The notes under the pieces were generated by a model. It did no database searches. It saw nothing but the letters and a program-made list of their open reading frames with translations, and was not told where the DNA came from. The position numbers and the translations under genes are program-made. A DNA stretch of 64,000 bases from Streptomyces odontomachi (GTDB lineage Bacteria; Actinomycetota; Actinomycetes; Streptomycetales; Streptomycetaceae): assembly GCF_024435355.1 (NCBI RefSeq), contig NZ_JAMJWG010000003.1, positions 310,001 to 374,000 on the forward strand, read 5' to 3'. Each line of letters opens with the position of its first letter. Position 1 is the first letter of the stretch. This document shows positions 43,538 to 53,263 of the stretch, one piece after another.

Positions 43538-44407
43538 GTGACGGACGCCGAGCGCGAACAACACGCAGCCGCACTCCGCGGGCTGCTCTACCTCGCCTGC
43601 CCCGACGCCCCCGCCACCGCCATCGCTGACACCGCGGAAGCCATCGCGCGCCACACGAGTGAAGCGCCCCGCGCCCCAGTCCCCCAAGCCGCGCACCTCA
43701 ACCACCCGAAGCCTTCGTCCGGCCTTGATCCGCTGGACCTGACCGGCGCGGACCTGGGCGACGCGGACCTGACCGACACGGACCTACGCCGCGCACAGCT
43801 GGGTGACGCGTACCTGCGCTTCGTGGACCTGACCGGCGCACGCCTGACCGGCGCGGACCTGAGTGGCGCGAAGCTGACCGGCGCACGCCTGACCGGCGCG
43901 AAGTTGAACGGCGCGAAACTGACCAACGCAGACCTGCGCCGCGCGGACCTACGCGACGCGGACCTGCACTTCGTGGACCTGACCAGCGCGAAGCTGACCG
44001 ACGCCGACCTGACCGACGCGAAGCTGATCGGCGCGTACCTGCTTTTCGTGGACCTGACCGGCGCAATGCTGTCCGGCGCCGACCTGACCGACGCAGACCT
44101 GCGCCGCGCGGACCTGCGCGATGCGGACCTGACCGACGCGGACCTGCATTCCGCGGACCTGACCGGCGCAAAGCTGTCCGACGCCAACCTGACCGACGCC
44201 AACCTGACCGACGCGGACCTACGCCGCGCCGACCTCAAAACTGCTTCGGGCGTGGCCCTGCCGATGGGGGCGAAGTGGGATGCGCACACCCATTGGCCTG
44301 CCTACCTGGTACCACTCGTCGCCGAAGAGTCCGACGAAGTACTGCCGGGCGTCTACCGCGTACGCGGCGAGCCGGCCCCGGATCGAACGCCCACCGTGCC
44401 GGTGTAG
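43538..44407 (+). CDS. Pentapeptide-repeat protein
   Basis: A 289-residue protein from the GTG at 43538 (GGAGA 4 bp upstream). An N-terminal ~65-residue helical domain (EREQHAAALRGLLYLACPDA) is followed by 34 consecutive pentapeptides of the A(D/N/K)LxG/D/R type, encoded by a 15-bp DNA repeat. The repeats would fold into a right-handed quadrilateral beta-helix of about eight coils. The last ~50 residues form a cap (MGAKWDAHTHWPAYLVPLVA). Such proteins mimic DNA in gyrase-protecting members, but most have unknown roles. It ends the three-gene array. Confidence 0.88.
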   Translation: MTDAEREQHAAALRGLLYLACPDAPATAIADTAEAIARHTSEAPRAPVPQAAHLNHPKPSSGLDPLDLTGADLGDADLTDTDLRRAQLGDAYLRFVDLTGARLTGADLSGAKLTGARLTGAKLNGAKLTNADLRRADLRDADLHFVDLTSAKLTDADLTDAKLIGAYLLFVDLTGAMLSGADLTDADLRRADLRDADLTDADLHSADLTGAKLSDANLTDANLTDADLRRADLKTASGVALPMGAKWDAHTHWPAYLVPLVAEESDEVLPGVYRVRGEPAPDRTPTVPV

Positions 44408-44541
44408 AACGCCGACCCGGGCGGCTCGGGGAGCGCGCCCTACGGACCGGGCGGCCCGGGCGGCCCGGGAGACAGCTCTACGACGAGCAGCGCGCCGAAG
44501 CCCCTACGATCTTGGAAACGCTCAGCCACACACGCCGACGC

Positions 44542-44576
44542 CAGAGGCCCCTCGGGATGATCCCAAGGAGCCTCTG
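44542..44576 (-). terminator. Hairpin downstream of tRNA-Arg / after the pentapeptide gene
   Basis: CAGAGGC pairs with GCCTCTG, with the inner GGGAT / ATCCC also paired. It lies 9 bp beyond the 3' end of the minus-strand tRNA and could serve both strands. Confidence 0.65.
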
Positions 44577-44584
44577 ACCTGCTG

Positions 44585-44657
44585 CGCACTCGGCAGGATT
44601 CGAACCTGCAACCTTCTGATCCGTAGTCAGATGCTCTATCCGTTAAGCTACGAGTGC
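44585..44657 (-). tRNA. tRNA-Arg(ACG)
   Basis: A complete tRNA on the minus strand. The acceptor stem is GCACTCG / CGAGTGC, the anticodon stem TCTGA / TCAGA holds loop CTACGGA with anticodon ACG, and the T-arm is GCAGGTTCGAATCCTGC. CCA is not encoded. ACG is the tRNA whose A34 is edited to inosine by TadA. Confidence 0.96.
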
Positions 44658-45052
44658 CTGTCTTCTGTTGTGCTCTTGCCTCTCAGGCCGCCGCCTTTCA
44701 GCCCCGGCCGTCCTTGCTGGAACAACATTACATGACCTGCGCCGCCAGGTGAAATCCGTTTGGCCCAGCCTGCCTGACCTGCGGAAACGTGCTCCAGCCC
44801 AGCTTGGCGATCTGTCGCACCCAGGGCCGGTCCGGCGCGGCGGTGCGGGGTGTCGAGGTGGTCCGCTCGGCGCACCCCACCGGCGGCGCGCCCACCAGCT
44901 CCGCGAGCGCCGGCGACTCCACCAGCCGCTCCCAGCGACTACCGGCAAAGCCGGCAAAGCCGGGGACGCCAGAGAAGACGCCTCGAAGACCGCCGATGTC
45001 GCCCCCCGAACCCCACCGAAGCCCCAGGACCGAAGCTCGAAGCCCGAAACCC

Positions 45053-45092
45053 AAAACCCGAAGCCCCGGCCAGACAAGGCCGAGGCTTCGGG
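45053..45092 (-). terminator. Rho-independent terminator of tRNA-Ser(GCT)
   Basis: On the minus strand, CCCGAAGCCTCGGCC pairs with GGCCGGGGCTTCGGG (one G-T wobble) around a 6-nt loop and is followed by four T. It starts 8 bp after the tRNA 3' end. Confidence 0.88.
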
Positions 45093-45099
45093 ATTGTGG

Positions 45100-45193
45100 T
45101 GGCGGAGGCGGAGGGATTTGAACCCTCGATGGGCTTTAAGGCCCAAACCGCATTAGCAGTGCGGCGCCATAGACCGGACTAGGCGACGCCTCC
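45100..45193 (-). tRNA. tRNA-Ser(GCT)
   Basis: A complete serine tRNA on the minus strand with long variable arm (TTTGGGCCTTAAAGCCCATC). Acceptor stem GGAGGCG / CGCCTCC; anticodon stem CCGCA / TGCGG with loop CTGCTAA, anticodon GCT. The T-arm reads GAGGGTTCAAATCCCTC and the 3' CCA is encoded (45100-45102). It decodes AGC/AGU. Confidence 0.96.
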
Positions 45194-45428
45194 AATTGCA
45201 TCCGCGCGTGCGCGGTGGTGCGAGCAGATGATGACACAGCCGAGTGGGGTGTCACCAATCGAGCCCCACGGTACTAGGCAGGATGGGCGCAGGGCAAAGC
45301 TCTTTCGGCGTGTGACGTCCACCGGGTGCCGGTGCGCCGCGCAACGTCCGGGACCGTGCGGCGTTAGATGCGGTAAGGCCGCGTACGCGGTTTTCCTGCC
45401 GTTCACCCGAATTCCCCTGGAGACCGTC

Positions 45429-45869
45429 ATGCTGCGACGTCTCGCCGTCACCGCCGCCGCTTCCCTCACCGTCCTGGGCGTGGCGCCCGCGCTGGCCCAC
45501 GCCGATGCCGGCGGTCTTGGCCTGCCGTCCTTCCTCGCCGGCCAGGACCAGCTCACGATCACCGTCACCGGCGCGGGGAGCGGTGTCGACGGAACGTACC
45601 GTCTCGAATGCGGCCCGGACGGTGGGACGCATCCGAATCCGACCGGTGCCTGCGAGAAGCTGGCGCAACTGGCGTCGCAGGGGGAGAACCCTTTCGCCAG
45701 CAGCCCGCAGCGCAGCATGTGCACGATGATGTACGGCGGCCCGGCCACCGCGCACGTCACCGGCACCTGGCAGGGCGCCCCGGTGGACGCCCGTTTCGCG
45801 CGCACCAACGGCTGCGAGATCGGTCGGTGGAACACGCTGATTCCGGTGTTGCCGGCGGCCGGTGCGTGA
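45429..45869 (+). CDS. Subtilisin inhibitor-like (SSI) secreted protease inhibitor
   Basis: A 146-residue secreted protein. GGAG lies 6 bp upstream of the ATG. The signal peptide (LRRLAVTAAASLTVLGVAPA, cleavage near AHA) is followed by a mature SSI domain of ~115 residues: YRLECGPDGGTHPNPTGACE, CEKLAQLASQGENPFA, the reactive-site loop SMCTMMYGGPATAHVTGTW and FARTNGCEIGRWNTLIPVL. Four Cys match the two family disulfides. By alignment with SSI (MCPMVYD), the P1 residue is Met, giving a subtilisin-directed inhibitor; P2 is Thr instead of Pro. These inhibitors control extracellular proteases during mycelial development. Confidence 0.93.
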   Translation: MLRRLAVTAAASLTVLGVAPALAHADAGGLGLPSFLAGQDQLTITVTGAGSGVDGTYRLECGPDGGTHPNPTGACEKLAQLASQGENPFASSPQRSMCTMMYGGPATAHVTGTWQGAPVDARFARTNGCEIGRWNTLIPVLPAAGA

Positions 45870-46236
45870 GGGTGGCGCAAGGGGTGGCGCGAGGTGTTGA
45901 ACGGGACCGGTATGCGTCGAAACAGGGCTGGTATGTGAGGGATGGGTGAAACCGGTGCGTAGATGCCGGAACGGGATCGGTGCATTCCGGTCGGTGCCGG
46001 CCTCGCCCGCCATGACCTGCGACGCCTCGTAGCGGGGCCGCCGTCGGCGGGGTTCCGGTGCGGGCGTGGTGAGTTCACCGGGTGGGGCGAACCGGTGCGA
46101 CGCGGCCCGGGTGCCCGTCTCATCCGGCATCGCCGGCGCAACGGCTGCCCGTAGACTCCCTCCCGTGACACGTCGCGGGCCCGGAGGCAAGATGGCCTGC
46201 GCGGGCAGCAAGGTGCGGTAACAGGGAGGAAGCGTC

Positions 46237-49200
46237 GTGAGCAGCAGGCCATCCCGAGGCGCTGCTCGCCTCGCCGCGATACTCGACGCACTCCCGGACG
46301 CGTTGTTGCTGGTCAACGCCAACGGCACGGTCGTCAACGCGAACACGATGGCCCTGGAGACCCTGGAGGCGCAGGGCACCCGGCTGGTCGGGCGGGGGCT
46401 GCTCGATCTTCTGCCGCATTTCGACTCCCGGTTGATCCCCGGCTCGATGCGCATCCCGGACAGCACGGACGAGCGCGGCCGGACCAAGCCCACCCGGATG
46501 ATCGCCCGCCGCACGGACGGCAGCGAGTTCCCGGTCGAGGTCACGAGCGCGAATCTGGAACGCGGCCCGCAGCCCTACGACGGCCAGGGGTACTACGACG
46601 CTCCTGCCTACACCGGCGACGAACTGCTGATGCTCGTCGTGCGCGACCTGACCGGCACCATCGACACCGAGGCCGAACTGGCCCGGTCTCAGCGGCAGAC
46701 GGAGATGATCCTGCGGGCCGCCGCCGAGGGCGTGGTCGGCACCGACACCGATGGCCGGGTGGTCCTGGTCAACCCGGCGGCCGCGCAGATCCTCGGCCAC
46801 CGTGCCGGCGACCTCGGCGGCAAGGAGTTGCACCGCCTCGTCCTGCACTCGCGCGCGGACGGCTCCCCGTTCCCGTACGCCGAGTCGCCGCTCGCGGACA
46901 CCCTCAGGTCCGGGCGGAAGCACCGGGTGCGCGGGCAGGTGCTGTGGTCCAAGGACGGGAAGAAGGTCCCGGTCGACCTGACGACCGCACCGGTGCGTGA
47001 CGGGGAGCAACTCGTCGGCGCCGTGCTGACGTTCACGGACCGGCGTGCCTACGACGCGCTCGCCGCGGAGAAGGAAGAGGAGGCCGCCCGGCACGCCACG
47101 GAGGTGTCCGAGCTGCGCGCGCAGCAGGCGGCCGAGCTGGCCGAACTGCGCGAGCGGCACGCCGCCGAGGTGACTGGGCTGCGCGAGCAGCACGCCGCCG
47201 AACTCGGGGAGACCCGTGAGCAGCAGGCCACCGAGTACGCCGCGGTGGTCGAGGCGCACGAGGAGGAGCTGGCGGCCGAGAAGGACCGGTACGCGGCGCT
47301 CGCCGAGCGCGAGAAGGACCGTTTCGAGGCGCTGGACCAGCGCCACGAACAACTGCTCGCGGTGCTCAGCGGCTCCCTGCGCGGCCCGTTGGACGAGTTG
47401 CGCCGCGAGTTGTACAAGCTGGCCTCGGACGACGGCGGCCAGCTGTGGCCGGAGGCCAACCAGATCCTGCACCACCTCGCCGCCGGGTACTCCCGCATCA
47501 CCACGCTCGTCGACAACGTCCTGAACTACCAGCGGCTCGACGCGGGGAGCGAGCAGCTCAGCAAGCGGCCCGCGCTGATCGACGCGGTGGTGACCGCGGG
47601 CGTGGACGGCGCGGTCGAGCTGATCGGGCCCGGCCGGGCGCAGTTCGCGGTGCACGCCCCGCCCGTCGAGGCCGAGGTCGACCCGGAGCGGCTGGCCACC
47701 GCGCTCGCCCATCTCGTCGCCGACGTCGCCGGCGTGGACGCCACGGGCAACGCGCCGGTGTCCGCCGGCGGATACATGGACTCGACGATCGTGGTGGCCG
47801 CCGCCCAGCGCGGTGACGCCGTACGCATCGAGGTACGCGGCCCGTACGCCGGCGGAGACCTGGTGCACGAGCCGATCGTGCGCGGGATCGTCCGGGCGCA
47901 CGGCGGGGTCCTCCAGACCCACGAGGTACCCGGCACGAGCGGTAGCGCATATGTGCTCGAGGTGCCGATCGGGGGCGCGGCGGCACCCAGCGGCTTCGGG
48001 GCCCAGGAGCCCGCCGCCTACGGCGGGTACTCGGGGGACGCTTCCGGCGGGTACCCGGGGGACTCCTCGATGGGCGCCGACGCGTCCGGCACGGCCGGCG
48101 GGTCCGCGGCGGACGGCTCCGGCGGGTATCCGGCGGCCGCGTCGGGCGGCTACCCGGTAGCGGACCCGGGCGCGTACCCGGCGGCCGGGCACGCGGTGAA
48201 CGATGCGCAGGGCGGCACGGGAGGCCGGGCGCTTCCTGCCCTGCCGGCGTTGCCCGGGCCTGCGCAGGGGACGCCTGCGCAGGGGACGGAGCAGCCGGAA
48301 CAGGCAGGCCAGCTTGATCAGGCGGGGCAGCTCGATCAGGCGGGGCAGACGGGGGCGCAGGCGGCGCACTCGGGGCAGACGGGGCAGACGGCTGGGCAGA
48401 CGGAAGCGCCGCACGGGCGGCGCAGGGCACGGCGGGCCTCGGTGAGCGCCTTCCTCGACGGCGATGACACCGGGGGCGCTGGGGCGGCCACCGACGCCGA
48501 TACGGCCGGAGCGGCCGGGCCTGCCGGCGCGGATTCCGGTGCGCACGGGGCCGGTGCGCAGGAGGACGGTCCGCACGAAGACGGCTCGTACGGCTCCGAC
48601 GCCGGGGTGACCGGCGGCGAGACGGCCGGCGAGGGCGCCGGGGAGCCCTCCCGGCCCACCGGGCGCCGGCGCGGACGGCGCGCCAAGGAGTCGCCGGAGG
48701 AGAGCGTGCCCACGGGCGCGGCACCGGTTCCGAGCGCAGGTACCGGGCGCCGGCGTGGGCGGCCGAGTCCGTCCGAAGGCGCCGTGACGACGGCCGCGGA
48801 GCATGCGGCGGGCGCTGCGGCGCACGGTGAGGCGGTGCCGCCGCAGGGCGTGCCGGCACCCACCGGGCGGCGGGCTCGCCGCGCCGTCGACCAGCGCGCG
48901 CTGCCCGCTGCCGCGCTCCCCCCGGGCCCGTCGGCCAACGGCACGGAAGCGGCGTCCGGGACACCCGGCGAGCCGTACCCGTCCGGTGCGCCCGGCGGGC
49001 CGGGCGGGCAGAGCGGACCGATCGCGCTGGGTCCGGGCCGGGCGACCGTGCAGGGTCCGGGTTCCGGGACGCCACCGGCCGGGACACCCGGCGGGCCGGC
49101 CGCGGTGTCGCACGGCAGTCACAGTGCCCCTGCCCTCGGGGCGCACGCCGGGGCAGTCGATGACTCGGGCCAAGCGGACGACGCGGACGACGGTTCCGTT

Positions 49201-51363
49201 TCCGCCGGGGATGCCCCGGCGCACGTTGGTGGTGGCCGGCCGACCGGGCGGCGGGCGCGGCGCGCGCTCACCCCGGCCGGGCAGGACGACGGCGACGATG
49301 CCGCCGAGGTGTCGGTGCCCAGGGTCTTCGCGCTGCCGCCCGCCGAGGCGGACCGCACCGATCGCACGCAGAGCGCGGGTGGCCACGCCGCCATGCTGCA
49401 CGACCCGGTGCAGGACCACACGCCGCTGGAACCCCATCCCGTCGACGCCGCAGCGCCCACCGGACGGCGCCGCGCCGCGCCCCAGCAGGCCCGGCCGCAA
49501 GGACCCGTGCCCAGCCCGCCCGGCGGTCCCGGGCGCCAGCCCGACCCGCGGGTGGACCCCCGAGTCGATCCACGCGTCGCGACCGCTGCCCTGCCACGGC
49601 AGGCGGGCCGGGCGGGCGCACCGGGGACGGCGTCCGCCGGACCAGCACCCGCCCAGCCGTGGCCGAGCCAGTCCGTACCCGGCGCCGCGGCGCACGGCAC
49701 CCACGGTGCGCCGGCCGCCGCGCACGGCGGGCCGTCCCCGGCCCCGGCCCAGGGCGTGCAGTCATCGGCGCCCTCCGGGGCGTCGTCGGCGCAGGCCGGG
49801 CGCTCCCGGGCGGTTCCCGAGCTGCCCGCCGGCGCGAGCGCGGCAGGCTCCGCAGGCGCGCCCCAGGGCGGGCGGCCGGCCCTCGGGCCCGGCCCGTCCG
49901 CCGGCGCACCGGCACCTGCCGGGCGCGGCCCGCACACCGGCGCGGGACCGGCCGGACTGCGCCCTGCCCAGCACGCGCTACCCGGCCAGGGCGCGGCGCC
50001 CGACCCGGACTCGACGCAGGGGCGGGCGTTCAGCGTGCGCACCCTCGGCCAGGGCGTGCCCTTCGGGCGGCAGATCGCCGAGCGCGAGCCCACCGGGGGC
50101 CGCCCGGTCCAGCGGCAGGACAACAGTCCCTCGGTCTCCCCGCTGCCCCGGGTACCGTCCCACCAGCCGCCCCGCCAGGTCGGTCAGCCGCAGCCGCCCG
50201 CGCAGCAGCGCCCGATGCCGGCCGCGCCCCCGCCGCAGGCGTCGGGACCGGCCCCCGGCCCGGGCACCGGCGCAGGCGCCGGGACCGGTGCCGGTGCCGG
50301 TGCCGGCCAGCACGTGCCGCCCGGTCGCCGTCGCAAGCTGGGCAACCGCCAGGACCAGGAGGACGACGCCGGCTCGGGCGTGCCCGGCCAGCAGCGCCTA
50401 CCGGCCGGGCAGTCCCCGCTCGCGCCCGCCGGAGCCCGGTCCGCTTCCCAGGGCGCCCCCGTGCCGCCGCCTCCGCCGGCCGCGCACACCCGGCTCACGT
50501 CGGGATCGGAGGGCGCGGGCCGCTCCTACGCGATCGGCGCGCCGGACGAGAACGCCGACGAGGGACCCGAACCGCTGGACGGCCCGGGTGGCGCGGTGGA
50601 GGTCTCCGACCAGCCGGCGCCCCAGCCCCTGGACGACGAGCTGCCGCCAGAGCCGCTGGACAACCCGCGCCGGCTGCTCGTCTGGCCCGCCCCGGACGTG
50701 TACACCGAGCAGGCGCTGAGCGACCGCGGCTACCGCCCGGTCACCGTTCACTCGCGCGAGGAGGTGGACGCGCAGATCGCGGCGTTCCCCGCTGCGCTCT
50801 TCGTCGACCCGCTGACCGGCCCGATCACCCGGACCGCGTTGCAGTCGCTGCGGCACGCGGCCGTCGCGGCCGGGGTGCCGGTCATGGTGACCGCGGGCCT
50901 GGGGCAGGCGACGCGCGAGGCGGCGTACGGCGCCGACCCCGCCGTGCTCCTCAAGGCGCTCGCGCCGCGCGACAGCGAGCAGCATCCCTCACGGGTGCTG
51001 CTCATCGAGGGACACCCGGAGATCGCGATGGCGCTGACCGCGTCGCTGGAGCGGCGCGGCATGCAGGTCGCATGCGCCGCGACCGACGCCGACGCGGTCG
51101 CGCTGGCCGGCCAGATGCGACCGAACCTGGTCGTGATGGACCTGATGCAGGTACGCCGCGGGCAGGCCGGAATCATCGACTGGCTCGGGGCGAACGGCCA
51201 GCTGAACCGCACCCCGCTGGTCGTCTACACCGCAGCGGTCGACCGCGCGGAACTGCCGCGGCTCGCGGCCGGTGAGACGGTGCTGTTCCTGGCGGAGCGC
51301 TCCACGAGCGCGGAGGTCCAGGCACGCATCGTCGACCTGCTGGCGAAGATCGGCACGAACTGA
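46237..51363 (+). CDS. Giant PAS / pseudo-histidine-kinase / pseudo-receiver protein
   Basis: A 1,708-residue protein starting at GTG behind GGGAGGAAG. Order: PAS 1 (residues ~5-140, LAAILDALPDALLLVNANGT), PAS 2 (~148-275, GVVGTDTDGRVVLVNPAAAQ), a coiled coil (~275-385, AAELAELRERHAAEVTGLRE), a HisKA-like helix pair with LLAVLSGSLRGPLDELRREL where the usual SHELRTP is SGSLRGP (His missing), a HATPase-like domain without N, G1 or G2 boxes, ~860 residues of Gly/Pro/Ala-rich linker with seven (T)GRRRxRR-type clusters, and two receiver-like domains at the end (LLVWPAPDVYTEQALSDRGY and VLLIEGHPEIAMALTASLER). The second keeps the acceptor Asp (NLVVMDLMQ) but lacks the acidic pair and Lys. It looks like a signalling scaffold, not an enzyme. 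Confidence 0.85.
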   Translation: MSSRPSRGAARLAAILDALPDALLLVNANGTVVNANTMALETLEAQGTRLVGRGLLDLLPHFDSRLIPGSMRIPDSTDERGRTKPTRMIARRTDGSEFPVEVTSANLERGPQPYDGQGYYDAPAYTGDELLMLVVRDLTGTIDTEAELARSQRQTEMILRAAAEGVVGTDTDGRVVLVNPAAAQILGHRAGDLGGKELHRLVLHSRADGSPFPYAESPLADTLRSGRKHRVRGQVLWSKDGKKVPVDLTTAPVRDGEQLVGAVLTFTDRRAYDALAAEKEEEAARHATEVSELRAQQAAELAELRERHAAEVTGLREQHAAELGETREQQATEYAAVVEAHEEELAAEKDRYAALAEREKDRFEALDQRHEQLLAVLSGSLRGPLDELRRELYKLASDDGGQLWPEANQILHHLAAGYSRITTLVDNVLNYQRLDAGSEQLSKRPALIDAVVTAGVDGAVELIGPGRAQFAVHAPPVEAEVDPERLATALAHLVADVAGVDATGNAPVSAGGYMDSTIVVAAAQRGDAVRIEVRGPYAGGDLVHEPIVRGIVRAHGGVLQTHEVPGTSGSAYVLEVPIGGAAAPSGFGAQEPAAYGGYSGDASGGYPGDSSMGADASGTAGGSAADGSGGYPAAASGGYPVADPGAYPAAGHAVNDAQGGTGGRALPALPALPGPAQGTPAQGTEQPEQAGQLDQAGQLDQAGQTGAQAAHSGQTGQTAGQTEAPHGRRRARRASVSAFLDGDDTGGAGAATDADTAGAAGPAGADSGAHGAGAQEDGPHEDGSYGSDAGVTGGETAGEGAGEPSRPTGRRRGRRAKESPEESVPTGAAPVPSAGTGRRRGRPSPSEGAVTTAAEHAAGAAAHGEAVPPQGVPAPTGRRARRAVDQRALPAAALPPGPSANGTEAASGTPGEPYPSGAPGGPGGQSGPIALGPGRATVQGPGSGTPPAGTPGGPAAVSHGSHSAPALGAHAGAVDDSGQADDADDGSVSAGDAPAHVGGGRPTGRRARRALTPAGQDDGDDAAEVSVPRVFALPPAEADRTDRTQSAGGHAAMLHDPVQDHTPLEPHPVDAAAPTGRRRAAPQQARPQGPVPSPPGGPGRQPDPRVDPRVDPRVATAALPRQAGRAGAPGTASAGPAPAQPWPSQSVPGAAAHGTHGAPAAAHGGPSPAPAQGVQSSAPSGASSAQAGRSRAVPELPAGASAAGSAGAPQGGRPALGPGPSAGAPAPAGRGPHTGAGPAGLRPAQHALPGQGAAPDPDSTQGRAFSVRTLGQGVPFGRQIAEREPTGGRPVQRQDNSPSVSPLPRVPSHQPPRQVGQPQPPAQQRPMPAAPPPQASGPAPGPGTGAGAGTGAGAGAGQHVPPGRRRKLGNRQDQEDDAGSGVPGQQRLPAGQSPLAPAGARSASQGAPVPPPPPAAHTRLTSGSEGAGRSYAIGAPDENADEGPEPLDGPGGAVEVSDQPAPQPLDDELPPEPLDNPRRLLVWPAPDVYTEQALSDRGYRPVTVHSREEVDAQIAAFPAALFVDPLTGPITRTALQSLRHAAVAAGVPVMVTAGLGQATREAAYGADPAVLLKALAPRDSEQHPSRVLLIEGHPEIAMALTASLERRGMQVACAATDADAVALAGQMRPNLVVMDLMQVRRGQAGIIDWLGANGQLNRTPLVVYTAAVDRAELPRLAAGETVLFLAERSTSAEVQARIVDLLAKIGTN

Positions 51364-51411
51364 ACGTCGACACGGGCTGAACAGCGTCGCCGGGGGAACG
51401 CGCCGTCGCCG

Positions 51412-51439
51412 GGGGCGCGCCCCAGCACGGGCGCGCCCC
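51412..51439. terminator. Bidirectional hairpin after the PAS protein and acyl-CoA ligase genes
   Basis: A perfect 11-bp stem GGGGCGCGCCC / GGGCGCGCCCC with a 6-nt loop between two convergent genes. Confidence 0.75.
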
Positions 51440-51460
51440 TACCTGGGGTCGCCGCCTGGA

Positions 51461-53128
51461 TCACAGCCGCGTGACGTCCAGCGTGCCGTCCGCGTACTGC
51501 CGTCGGATGACCTTCTTGTCGAACTTGCCGACGCTGGTCTTGGGCACCACCGTGGTGCAGACCCAGCGTTCCGGCAGCTGCCATTTGGCGACCCGGTCGG
51601 CGAGGAAGGCACGCAGGTCGGCGAAGTCGACGGTGACGCCGTCCTTGAAGACGACGGTGGCGAGCGGGCGTTCGCCCCACTTCTCGTCCGGGACGGCGAC
51701 GACGGCTGCCTCGGCGATGTCCGGGTGCGCCATGAGCGCGTTCTCCAACTCCAGCGAGGAGATCCACTCGCCGCCCGACTTGATCACGTCCTTCACCCGG
51801 TCGGTGAGGGTGAGGTAGCCGTCGGGGCTGATCGTGCCGACGTCGCCCGTCTTGAGCCAGCCGTCCTCGCTGAACTTGTCCGCGGGGCGCATCGGCTCCC
51901 CGTCCACGCCCCCGTAGTACGCCGCGGCGATCCACGGCCCGCGCACCTCCAGCTCGCCCGCCGAGGTGCCGTCCCACGGCAGTCGCTCGCCGTTCGGACC
52001 GGTCAACCTGGCCTCCACCCCGGCGGGGAAGCGGCCCTGGGTGACGCGGTAGGCGAACTCCTCGTCGGTGCCGATCGCATGCGCCGGCGGGCAGGCGATG
52101 GTCCCCAGGGGCGAGGTCTCCGTCATGCCCCAGGCATGCCGCACCGTCACCCCCAGCTTGTCGAAGGCGACCATGAGGGCGGGCGGACAGGCGGAGCCTC
52201 CCACGGTGACCTGGTTCAGACAGCTGATGTCGCGGGGGCGCTCGGCCAGCTCGGCGAGCAGGCCCTGCCAGATGGAGGGGACGGCGGCGGCGTGCGTGGG
52301 CCGCTCGGCGTCGATCATCTCGGCGAGCGGTTTCGGCTGGAGGAAGCGGTCCGGCATCAGCATGTTGACCCCGGACATGAACGTCGCGTGCGGCAGCCCC
52401 CAGGCGTTCACATGGAACTGCGGGACGATGACGAGGGTGGTGTCCCGGTCGGTCAGGGCCATCGACTCGGCCGAGTTCGCCTGCATCGAGTGCAGGTAGA
52501 TGGAACGGTGGGAGTAGACGACGCCCTTGGGATCGCCGGTGGTGCCGGAGGTGTAGCACATGGCTGCGGCCTGGCGCTCGTCCAGCTCGGGCCAGTCGTA
52601 CGAGGTGGGCCGGCCGCCGATCAGCTCCTCGTAGTCATGCACCTGGGGGCGCCGGCCGCCCGGCGCCGGGTCCGCTTCGAGCACGGCACGGTCACCGGGT
52701 CCGGAGACGACGACGTGCTCGATGCTCGGCATCCGGGACAGCAGCGGCGCCAGCAACGGCAGCAGCGACCCGTTCACGATGACGACGCGGTCGGCGGCGT
52801 GCCCCACGATCCAGACCAGCTGGTCGACGGGCAACCGGAGGTTCAGGGTGTGCAGGACGGCGCCCATCGCGGGGGCCGCGTAGTAGGCCTCGACGTGCTC
52901 GGCGTTGTTCCACATGAGCGTGGCGACACGGTCGCCGTCGCGTACCCCCAGCTCCGTGTGGAGCGCGTGGGCGAGCTGCGCCGCACGCGCCCCCGCCTCG
53001 GCGAAGCTACGCCGCTGCGGCTCACCCTCGCCCGTCCAGGTGGTGATCCTGGACGTGCCGTGCACCTGCGTGCCGTGGGTGAGGATACGGGTGACGGTCA
53101 GCGGTACGTCCTGCATGGTGCTCAGCAC
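51461..53128 (-). CDS. Long-chain acyl-CoA ligase (AMP-forming)
   Basis: A 555-residue ANL-superfamily enzyme that activates a fatty acid with ATP and CoA. Motifs: [19 protein letters not shown] (P-loop), [15 protein letters not shown] (A5), [20 protein letters not shown] (A7), [20 protein letters not shown] (A8, hinge) and [12 protein letters not shown] with the catalytic Lys. The GTG at 53128 is chosen because AGGAGG stands 5 bp upstream, giving [20 protein letters not shown]; an ATG four codons later is possible. Domain composition is close to medium/long-chain fatty acid ligases. It stands alone on its strand. Confidence 0.92.
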   Translation of the reverse strand: MLSTMQDVPLTVTRILTHGTQVHGTSRITTWTGEGEPQRRSFAEAGARAAQLAHALHTELGVRDGDRVATLMWNNAEHVEAYYAAPAMGAVLHTLNLRLPVDQLVWIVGHAADRVVIVNGSLLPLLAPLLSRMPSIEHVVVSGPGDRAVLEADPAPGGRRPQVHDYEELIGGRPTSYDWPELDERQAAAMCYTSGTTGDPKGVVYSHRSIYLHSMQANSAESMALTDRDTTLVIVPQFHVNAWGLPHATFMSGVNMLMPDRFLQPKPLAEMIDAERPTHAAAVPSIWQGLLAELAERPRDISCLNQVTVGGSACPPALMVAFDKLGVTVRHAWGMTETSPLGTIACPPAHAIGTDEEFAYRVTQGRFPAGVEARLTGPNGERLPWDGTSAGELEVRGPWIAAAYYGGVDGEPMRPADKFSEDGWLKTGDVGTISPDGYLTLTDRVKDVIKSGGEWISSLELENALMAHPDIAEAAVVAVPDEKWGERPLATVVFKDGVTVDFADLRAFLADRVAKWQLPERWVCTTVVPKTSVGKFDKKVIRRQYADGTLDVTRL

Positions 53129-53263
53129 GGCGTCCTCCTGGGCGGCGGTCACGTACGCGGCACGAGGGCGCCGCTGCGCGCGCGGGCGCCACGGCGTCCA
53201 GCGCCGAGCGCGCGCCAGTAGAACCCTGCGCGGCGTGGAGATGTGGGCCGATTCTGCGCACAT

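Noticed and set aside
46120..49725. A 1,201-residue open frame on the - strand
   Set aside because: Antisense to the PAS scaffold gene; Arg/Gly-rich shadow of the linker.
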